Assembly: GCF_029633865.1 (NCBI RefSeq)
Contig: NC_079214.1
Coordinates: 20,108,950 to 20,172,949, forward strand
DNA: 64,000 bases
Direction of reading: 5' to 3'
From: Lampris incognitus
Lineage: Eukaryota > Chordata > Actinopteri > Lampriformes > Lampridae
The position numbers and the translations under genes are program-made. Positions 55,352 through 64,000 of the stretch are shown here, one piece after another. How positions within the stretch are numbered: the first letter of the stretch is position 1; every line of letters begins with the position of its first letter. Below the pieces are notes generated by a model. It worked only from the letters and a program-made list of their open reading frames with translations, did no database searches and was not told the DNA's origin.

Positions 55352-55812
55352 TTGGATTTTCTCCCCAGTTGTCCTTGGCCAATTACCCCACTCTTCCGAG
55401 CCGTCCCGGTCACTGCTCCATTCCCTCTGCCGATCCGGTGAGGGCTGCAAACTACCGCATACCTCCTCCGATACATGTGGAGTCGCCAGCCGCTTCTTTT
55501 CACCTGACAGTGAGAAATTTCACCAGGGGGACGCAGCACATTGGAGGATCAGGCTATTCTCCCCAGTCCCCCCCCCCCCACGTGAGAGGATCAAGTTATC
55601 CCCCCCCCCCTCCAGACAGGTGCCCCGACCGACCAGAGGAGGCGCTAGTGCAGCAACCAGGACACATACCCACATCCGGCTTCCCACCCGCAGACACGGC
55701 CAATTGTGTCTGTAGGGACGCCCGACCAAGCCAGAGGTAACACGGGGATTCGAACCATCGATCCCCATGTTGGCAGGTAACGGAATAGACCGCCACACTA
55801 CCCAGGCACCCG
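55352..55812 (-). mobile_element. Second tRNA-derived SINE family, copy 2
   Basis: Same family as 22666-23113. The minus strand has a head with GGGTAGTGTGGCGGTCTATT (A box) and GGTTCGAATCCCC (B box), and the body ends in GGGGAGAAAATCCAAATAAT. At its head it carries CAATAGTTGTACTTTT and 73 further bases (55813-55902) that also follow the head of copy 1. Confidence 0.85.
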
Positions 55813-55902
55813 CAATAGTTGTACTTTTGATGAGTTAACTTTTGCTCAACTTTTTTTGTTTTACTTTGTCTTACATGATCTGTCAATTGAAGTCATGACA
55901 AT

Positions 55903-57229
55903 AGACAATAGACAATAGACCACCCTGCCACCCAGATGCCCTTTACCTGCATTATTGAGCATGAATAAAGACATTAGTCTGATACCGTCTTTGGCTAGAG
56001 TTCAATACAATGATCGAAACGTTACCTCCGCCCACTAAAAAAGGTTCTCAGTTATTTTTAAAACTCTTCTCCAAGTCTTGCTTTTCCTAATCCATAAAAA
56101 CTCTCAGTGTGACATTTCCTTAGCTGGCATGTATTAATGAGAGAAGTGTGCTACTTGTGTCCTAAAAAAGTGCGCTGAAGGTTAAGTGTGCAGTCATCAC
56201 AAGTTGCTATCTACCGCGAGATCTTGCCCCTGATCTTAACATTTTGCTTTCATCTACAAGAATGTATACTGAATACCACCAGTCACCAAACTATGATACA
56301 CATGACATCCAGGACTTCCTGTTGAATCAGTCCACATCTTTTTGCCTTGCCTTTCATATAGCTGCTGTGGTGGTTCAAGCCCGCCTCTTTATTAGCCTTA
56401 TAAAAGTTGAATTGAAGCTTGTAAAAAAAGACAGCACAGGCACAAACATATGTCTTCCAAACATCTGGTTGCACACGAAAAACATAACAAAGGTGTCAAT
56501 TTCCCAAGGCATTCCTTCTTGTAAAGTAATGGTACAATAGAAATCCACTGTTGCTTGAAGTAAAGAGTAATACATTTACAGTAAGAGGGCTACATCAGTT
56601 GGTTTCATATGACAGACTGCCTTTGATCCTGTATGGAGCAGTGCATGGTTCTACATATAGGGGTTGATGGTGGTTACCCAGAACGTCCACTGCGGCGGTA
56701 AAACATGGTAAAACACAACAATTCATATTTGTTGTGGTGGTAATCTGTTTGACTTGTGCACATATCTTGTTACAGCATGGAGGCAGACGTTTTCCTGCGT
56801 TTTGGCTGGGGTCTTCTTTACCTCGAGTGTGTTGCACACAGCTCCTCTGAGGGTTGGGACAATCACTGGCTTTTTGCTTTTTTTATATTACATTTTAAAT
56901 GGTGTAAATCATATATAGTGATACCTATAGTATTTTTGCACTGGCTGTGCGAAATGTGCATAAATATTGTATGTATCAAAGAGCAAATCTGTAAGCCGCT
57001 GAAATGCCATTGTAAAAACATGAAGGCACAATGCATTTATTGCACTTTGCAAATGAAGTGAATTAGAGTTCAAATTATCAAAAAGGGATAGATGCAGGGA
57101 GTGATATACAACGGATGGGGAGTTGTGACAAATATATTTTCTCACCTTGGGTGTAGCTTTGGGCTGAAGATGGCCTTTTATCAACTGCCAATAGCAAAAT
57201 ATTGGCTACTACTTTCCAACCCCCCCCCC
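55903..57229. other. Intergenic DNA, no gene recognised
   Basis: A short GACAATA tandem run (55896-55917) is followed by AT-rich DNA. Frames at 56244-56540 and 56756-57061 are open but show no known domain, start at weak codons and have no splice context. Confidence 0.3.
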
Positions 57230-57256
57230 CACACACACACACACACACACACACAC

Positions 57257-58715
57257 CAGGGGAGGTTTCTATAAGACAACAGGTGAAGCAATGCTTCACC
57301 AAAAAACAAACAAAAAACATAACACACATATCACATAAAACATCTTTTTAGATGCCAACATTTCATTAGAATGACCATTTCCCCTGTGAATCAAACAAAA
57401 AAGTGTCACTGTTAAAAAAAAAAGCAACACAGCGCCCTCTTCAGGTGACGCAGGGGAGTAGTCTGCTTCACTAACCCAATGTAAGTGAATGTAAGTTGAA
57501 AAAGTACCTTACACGTTGTTGATTGGACAATTATGGTTTATGTCCCGTTTTAATGCCCACCCAGCGAAGCAGTGCTTCACCTAGTCTTTCCTCGACCTGA
57601 AAAATGATTGACACCCATCTAACCAATCAGAGAAAACCAGTTCAACCTTTCCAATCCTTGACTTGTTCTCCAATCTTCATAATACCTTTTGGTATTCCGA
57701 GCGCGGTGAAAGCTAAGATAAGAAAGATAACAAAAAGAGATTAGCCTAAGATAAATTAGTGGTTACTATAGTAGTTTTTGGTGGTTCTTGTATATATAAT
57801 GATTAATCTGTTCAGATCTTTATTGTTCAACTATATTGTTCATCTTTATATTTACATTTTTGATCTTGACCTCGTGTAGTAACCCTGTACTGTAGGCTAA
57901 CGTTAGTTCTAACTAGCTTAGCTAGCTAGCTACTAGCCTAGCTAGCTCCTGTCCTGTCTTTTGCAATTTTTGCAAAGAAGAATTATGATGGATGCAAACA
58001 TCGTGGACCGGATCCTACGGGAATCTTTTCACACTATCTCCTATGAGGAAAAACTAGGAGTGAAGGCACAGGAGAGACCAAAGCCCCCCATCAAGCTGGT
58101 GCAGAGAGTGGGCTCGGTAAGTCGGAGTTTTAAGGGTTCTAGGTATGACAAGGTGGAGTGGCTAACGGAGAGTGTGCTAACAAGCCGCTTGTATTGCTGG
58201 CCTTGCGTGATGATTAAGTGTGCTGCTGCAGGAGATGGGTGTTCTTCAGAGTTTGCAAGAGATGGATTTGAGGATCTATGACATTTTGACAGATCTGTTA
58301 AGCTTCATGAAAAATCAAAGGAGCATGTCAGTGCAGCCATGCAATCAGGTCTGTTGGGAAATGTGAGGATTGATACTCACAAAGCATAACGACACGGTCC
58401 GGAAAAACCGTGACATTCTGAAAAGGTTGATTGATTCGGTGTCATTATTGGGTCGTCAGGAGCAGCATTCAGGGGGTATGATGAGAGTGAAAAGTGCGAT
58501 AATAAAGGAAACTACAGAGAGACGGTAGAAGGGTTTCCCCGCTATGATGATGTTCTGGCTGATCATTTGAATTTGTCCATTGTGTTTTCTGGGACATCTA
58601 AGACCATACGAAATGATCTGATTGAAGCCATTGCTGCTACCATTCAGGGGATAAAAAGTGAGATTGCTGCTGCGCCTTTTCCTTTTTTTTTTAGTTGCTT
58701 CACCAAAAATGTTGG
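57257..58715 (+). mobile_element. hAT element remnant, 5' half
   Basis: It opens CAGGGGAGGTTTCTAT (a hAT-type CAGGGG terminus), directly after a C10-CA run. Non-coding DNA follows with repeated GCTTCACC motifs, as in this hAT group. A transposase start region comes next, then decayed frames to about 58700, where TTGCTTCACC appears once more. The catalytic part and a matching right terminus are absent. Confidence 0.7.
57985..58640 (+). pseudogene. hAT transposase fragment (TTF zinc finger/DUF4371 type)
   Basis: The ATG at 57985 starts MMDANIVDRILRE. The frame contains KLVQRVGSVSRSFKG, RYDKVEWLTESV, RLYCWPCVMIK (zinc-finger Cys) and EFARDGFEDL, then stops at 58279-58281. Downstream pieces in other frames (HFDRSVKLHEKSKEHV at about 58283, SGTSKTIRNDLIEAIAATIQ at 58588-58647) continue the same protein before it is lost. 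Confidence 0.75.
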
Positions 58716-59550
58716 TCAGCAGCTGTCACTGACACACACACACACTGTGTGTGCCTGTCTTTTTTTTCTTCAGAAATTTCAACAGTAAAAATATCTTCAC
58801 AGCACATATTTAAAGAAATGTCAAAATTGCACTTACTGAAAAAAACCCCCAAAAAAACACAAAGGTCTACCAGCAGATGAATTATGTGGCTCCATCCAGG
58901 CATGTTTGTTTATGCATGCAGGCAGGCCCAGGTATCGCAGTACAGTGGTGTTGTGCTACGCGGTGGTGTGCATGATTATCGACCAGCGTGTCATGCAGGA
59001 TAAGGCCCGGCGTGCCTCTGTTGACTGCTTTGCGGTCAGCACTGCAGGGAGCAGGCTTGTGGTTAGACTACAGACAGCCAATGCTCTGTAAGGGGATCAG
59101 CTGCACGTGTGTATCTACAGTATGTGAATGTGTGTGTGTGTGTATGTGTGTATTTGACCCCCAGCCACCTTTTCCCCTATTTTTGTTTTGTTCACCTTTT
59201 CTATACCTTGGCTATGCCCCTCTTTCCCTTCATTCAGTCCTGCTGCTCTCAATTCTCTAAATTTTCCAATCATTCTAGTATATTTGTCTCTACAGTAGAA
59301 CTCTCTTCTTTTTTATCGTTTCATCCCAGCACCCTCCCACCCCCACCCCAACATATGGGTAGTCTGTGAGACCTCACACAAGCCACCCGTATTAGTATCA
59401 CACCACTACATGAACATCTGTACCTCTCTTTCTTTCTTTCTTTCTTTCTTTCTGTCTTGCTTTTTTCATGTATTTCCTCTTCTATTTGCTCCCCTCTCTC
59501 CTCCACATATGCACCCGTAATCCATAGTGACCAGGATAACATGCAAGGGC
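58716..59550. other. Intergenic DNA with small microsatellites
   Basis: Short CA/GT runs at 58731-58750 and 59127-59152 and a TTTC run at 59428-59452. No exon recognised. Confidence 0.3.
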
Positions 59551-61350
59551 AAGCTCCATGGCTGAAGCTAATGGATGCCTCTCCTACTGTAAATGGTGGG
59601 GGGTTTGCACAGGGGAGGTGGAGACGCATCTCCGCCGTGCTCTCCTTCTACTCTGTTTTGACGATAGCACGAGGCCGGCGAGATTCATCAATTCTGCATG
59701 GGGGCCTGGTGCTAAACATAAACAATATCTGACGGTGGTTTGCCACAGGCTTGCTCCAAGCACCCTATACCCCCTCTCTCTGTGTCCTCTCTCGGTGTGT
59801 TTCTCAAGGTTGAGTGGTTTTATATACAGTCATGGCGGATTCAGGACATCTCATTTAACATCAAATCAATTGTTTGATGTGATGTATTTGCCCTTGACTG
59901 TGTTTGATTCTTGTCGCGACACACTGAAGCTATTGATTGCGGCTCAGGTAGTGAGCAGTGTGATCATACCTTCACGGGGGCTGTTTTCATCTCCGCAACC
60001 AAGGATGCGGATCTAATGCACACCCTGACTGACCCCTGACGCGATATCGTATCTTAATGCATACTGCGACTGGGAGAGCAGCGGTTGACCTATCTATGCT
60101 TTGCTACGGATTTAAGATGCAGAATCAAATGATGCAACGAAACGGGCTGCTCCCGTTGTGCGTCTTCATTAGCCCCCTGATAATAACGAGAAGAGCCAAA
60201 ACTACCAACTCAGGTTCAGTGTCAAAATGCTTTTTATTGAATTTCCCATGGAGATTGAGCCCTGTGATTTATGAGTTTATTTGAATAACACAGAGACCTC
60301 TGTAACCTGGTATTCAAAGGCCTAATTAGTTTCTATCGAGCATTTGCTCCGTCCTCATCTTGATTTATGTCACCTCGTACACTGCGGGAAAGGAAGCATT
60401 TTTCATTGCCTATATGTGAAGTGACTGTATCCAAACACGAAATCCGTCAACATCGTGTTATAGGTAAGGCAAATAATTTTGCAGGCTGTCAGACTTAAGT
60501 GTGGGTGGATTAAGTAGTGGATGGTAGAGATTTACCCGTGCCTCATAACAGACTGCACATCCCAGCAGTGAAAAATAATATCCATATTGATTTTAAGTCT
60601 TCTTTGGTGATATCATTCATCTATCTCTCTTGCTGATAACTGATGAGGAGTGCAGTGTGATCAGAAGTGTTGCTCATCCATTTTCCCGGATAAAGTGGCC
60701 ATTTTGTTTTGCTTTCTTGGCATTAGAGCACTTAGTCATGTAGACGGCCTCCTGTTTTATTGTGATTTCTCTTACTGCGCAAAGAACTAGAACAGATAGA
60801 TGTAATCCCTTCTGGTCTACCATTGTACACACTTGGTATAAACACAGTTAATACTGCTGCCACAGATGGAGAGTTTTCTCTGTGGTCTTTCTAAAAAATT
60901 TGGCATTTCTGGAAGTTAGACATTAACACTGGAAGCAATTTTGCTGCGGATCTTCCTTGGAAGATCTTCAAGTGGATTAGATCTGGGTTCAGTTTCTTCT
61001 CAAGGACACTTTGAATGGATGGCCTGGCTCTTGATGCACACACATCGGCTGTTGGGGAATTTCATGACCTTTCCCGTCACAAGGTAGTCACACCAACCAC
61101 CGGGCCGTCTGCTGCCTCGCCACTGCCGACTACCGCTTTAAACGGGAACGCCCATTCTACAGCGTCTAATTCTGAGTTTTTCCTATCTGTTGCAGACAAC
61201 CCCCCACCCCCCCAACCCCCTTGCCCTCCCGGCATGACCGTTTGTTCATTACCTGATGAGTGTTGGCCGCCACAGGGCTCTCACCGTTAACCAGCCTGCC
61301 TAATAAGGAGCAGCGGTGGCGGATACATCTTTCACTAGTTGACTTGTCAT
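59551..61350. other. Complex non-repetitive DNA, candidate conserved non-coding
   Basis: About 1.8 kb almost free of recognised repeats and simple sequence, with blocks such as GGCCTAATTAGTTTCTATCG (60320) and CATAAACAATATCTGACGGT (59718). Open frames (59558-60016, 61015-61290) have no known domain. Conservation cannot be judged from one sequence. Confidence 0.3.
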
Positions 61351-61859
61351 TAACTAAAAGGACTGTGGAGCTTTACTCCCAATTACCACTCCCCTCCCCG
61401 CTCACATAAATTACACATTGTTGTCTTTCTGGAGCGCCGTTCTGCTGTAAGACTTGATTCTCTCTCTCTAACCCCCCCACCCACACCCCCCATACACACA
61501 CGTGCAATATCCTCACCCACCACTTGCCTATCCTCAATCCCCTCTTCACAGTACAGAGGACTTTTAAGTGTCCTGCTCTGTGGATGGCTGAGCAAAACCG
61601 TTAGGAGAAGAGGTAACTTTACCTTCCAGCCTGCTCTCCTTTATATTGAGTGCAAACGGTGGTCTGATTGTGGGAGGTTTAGGCCAGAGTAACAATGGAG
61701 ACCTCATCGTTTAAGCTGTTATGATCTTTTAATGGTCTTCCATTACTGTATCGTTATCCTGAAAGCCAGCAGTCATGGCTGCAGGCACTTGCTTTGATAT
61801 CACTTTCATTAAAAGCAGGCCAGGATCATTTGTAGTGGCATCTAAGTCATTTGTTGTGA

Positions 61860-61883
61860 GTGTGTGGTTGTGTGTGTGTGTGT

Positions 61884-61915
<32 letters not shown>

Positions 61916-62052
61916 TTGTGTGTGTGTATGTGGGTTTAAAACAAACCAACTGAGGTGCAGTGTATTTTTATCAGCATCATCGATCTGTTTCAACTTCCCC
62001 TTCCCTCCACCATACCTCCTCCTCCTCCTCCTCCTCCTCCTCCTCCTCCTCC
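61860..62052. repeat. GT microsatellite and CTC triplet run
   Basis: Interrupted GT repeats at 61860-61930, then 11-12 CTC triplets at 62017-62051. Confidence 0.9.
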
Positions 62053-62157
62053 CTTCCCTGTTCCTGTGTGTGGCAGCCTTGACCTTCAGTGTGGGAGGTA
62101 TCAGTGAGCCATGTGACCTGTGCTCTGGACCGCTGGAGTCACCCTGTCGTCTCGCTC

Positions 62158-62271
<114 letters not shown>

Positions 62272-62652
62272 TTCTGTCACTTGTTTGCCCATGCATATGC
62301 ACAGACCTGCTCATCTCTGTAAATACAAAAGCTCCACACGAGCAGGATTACGATGAACATGAAGAATGTACATTTACCCCCAATTTGCCCTGGCCACATG
62401 GATCACAGCCTCCTTGAACAAGTTTTCTTACGTTATTTACTTTTGCTTGCTCCAGTACTCTGCACTAGCTGGCGAACCACACATCCTTCCCAGAAAGCAA
62501 ATAAATAAATATAATCATTAAATTTGTGATACCTACTCTTAAAGCCACACACAGACTTGTTATTTATTTATTTATTTATTCATTTATGTAAAATCCATCC
62601 AAATAAGGAGCAAAATCATCTCTACTGTTGAGTGTTTCATTTAACGACGTTT

Positions 62653-62655
<3 letters not shown>

Positions 62656-62740
<85 letters not shown>
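62656..62740. repeat. TA microsatellite
   Basis: About 42 uninterrupted TA units. Confidence 0.95.
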
Positions 62741-62741
<1 letters not shown>

Positions 62742-62979
62742 CACACACATGCATAAACTACACACTCACACAAGAGGGCGGGCGGGCGGGGGGGGGGGGT
62801 CTTGAGAAACCAAGATTCTTGTTGTCTTTGTCGTCAGCACCTTCTCAGGCGGTTGAGGTTTCCTCCTCTCCGGAATAAGCCGAGCGCTGCAAGGGGGTCC
62901 GTCAGTGCATTTGTGAATGAGAGGTGAATGTATAAGGTATTGTGTGTCTGAGTGTGTGTGGAGAGCAACGTGTGTATGC

Positions 62980-63054
62980 ATGCGCATGTGTGTGTGTGTG
63001 TGTGTGTATGTGTGTGTGTGCATGTTCATGTGCATGTGTGCGTGCGAGTGAGCC

Positions 63055-63087
<33 letters not shown>

Positions 63088-63100
63088 TGTGTGTGTGCAG
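62980..63100. repeat. GT-rich microsatellite
   Basis: Two GT blocks (62986-63020 and 63055-63098) separated by TG-rich linker. A GC-rich GGGCGGGCGGGC/G12 patch lies upstream at 62774-62799. Confidence 0.9.
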
Positions 63101-64000
63101 TAGCTGCAGGGCCGTGTATTGATGTCCGCTGCCTCCCCCTGAGGCCCAGCTCTGTGGGATAGTGTGTCAGTAGGACAAAGGCATGGCGCCATCCGTCCTG
63201 CTCTACGCGCCAGTACCTAGAATTAATTACAAACCAATCGAATCCGTTGCAGCCAATTGGTAAACTAATTGGTAATTTCAGCTGGACATCTAGGTGTGGA
63301 TAGGCATCTAGCTGTGACCGCTGGTCCTAGGCTGCTGGCTCGAGGGTTTACTAAAGGACTTTTGTTATCCTTGGCTGTCAATGAACAAAGGTCCAAACAA
63401 AACAGGTTATCGTTAAGGATTGCTAAAGACCAAAACTATTAGAATACACAAATGCTTGATTAGATATGCTAGTCTGTTGTTTGTGCGTCCAAATTCACCG
63501 CTGCTGGCTTATTCGAAGGAGGAAATCGAGTTTGCCTAATATTTTTGCTTAGTATCAGTCTTGAAGCTCATGACAGAATTTCTAACCAGTTAGTGGCATA
63601 GAGGTCTAAGAAATATCGCGTACCTAATTATTACAACTGTATGTGATTGAGGGCTGAGGCCAGGACACGCTCGAGTGTCCCTGACCTGCATGCCCTTCTC
63701 TGTTCCAGCTGCTTGTCTTGTTTGTACTGTGGAGGCAGTGGATGTGGGCTTCAGATTACATCCTGGTCCAACTTGGCTTGATAATAGGGAACATGATAGA
63801 GCCGCTGCCCCCCACTGGTTCTCTCCACAACCCCCACCCCCCCCAAATAGGACCATTAGCCGGGAGGGATACCCCTTTTCTTCCAGCCCATTCAAGGATA
63901 CTCCCTGCCTTTCAACTTTTCAATAAGCGCAGTAACAGGTAACCCCGGCGGGGCGCTTGTAGAGGGATCACGGGAGATAGCGGAGGTTTAAAATTGGATG
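63101..64000. other. Non-repetitive DNA at the window edge
   Basis: 63210-63290 carries a cluster of ATTAATTAC, CCAATCG, CCAATTGG and CTAATTGG motifs. No exon was recognised. The stretch 63675-63940 is open in two frames but without known domains. Confidence 0.3.

Overview
The window is nuclear DNA of a ray-finned (teleost) fish. Two host genes are split by introns with GT-AG boundaries. The rest is dominated by fish-type repeats: Tc1, hAT and Mutator-like DNA transposons, L2/Rex-type LINEs, tRNA-derived SINEs with a conserved vertebrate core, Ty3/Gypsy elements and very long CA/CT/tetranucleotide microsatellites. Nothing bacterial or plasmid-like is present.

Host genes. tspan3 (tetraspanin-3; plus strand, 7 exons, 422-8218, 253 codons) and pstpip1 (F-BAR/SH3 adaptor; minus strand, 15 exons, 30691-17467, 423 codons) lie tail to tail. 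Both can be read from start to stop codon with consistent intron phases. The same convergent pair is known on human 15q24, so the synteny is conserved. TSPAN3 is a membrane organiser. PSTPIP1 is a cytoskeletal adaptor of immune cells. Nothing in the sequence suggests that they act together.

0-31 kb: the two genes. Their introns and the gap between them hold an L2 tail, a 665-bp MITE, a broken Tc1 element, a roughly 5.7-kb decayed Mutator-like element with a SINE nested in one inverted repeat, a hAT MITE with perfect 8-bp target duplications, several SINEs, a compound foldback of Penelope type and a 750-bp ACT-triplet tract. 31-37 kb: microsatellites, another inverted-repeat element, a piggyBac-like end and a tandem array of about 150-bp units.

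37-49 kb: a stack of nested retroelements that can be unpicked base by base from target-site duplications. An old Gypsy element (copy 1) is interrupted by an RTE-type LINE inside its zinc knuckle and by an L2/Rex1-type LINE inside its protease-coding region. The second LINE is itself interrupted by a SINE, by a 4416-bp Gypsy element (copy 2) and by a 598-bp unknown insert. Copy 2 has LTRs identical by eye over 243 bp, open gag and pol frames, a tRNA-Trp-type primer site and a textbook -1 frameshift signal. It is young and may still be active.

49-64 kb: no host exon could be recognised. The region holds hAT and Harbinger remnants, a second copy of a tRNA-SINE that shares about 90 bp of outside flank with the copy in pstpip1, long GA/CT/CA/TA tracts, and some complex single-copy-looking DNA at about 59.5-61.3 and 63.2-63.5 kb that could be conserved non-coding sequence.
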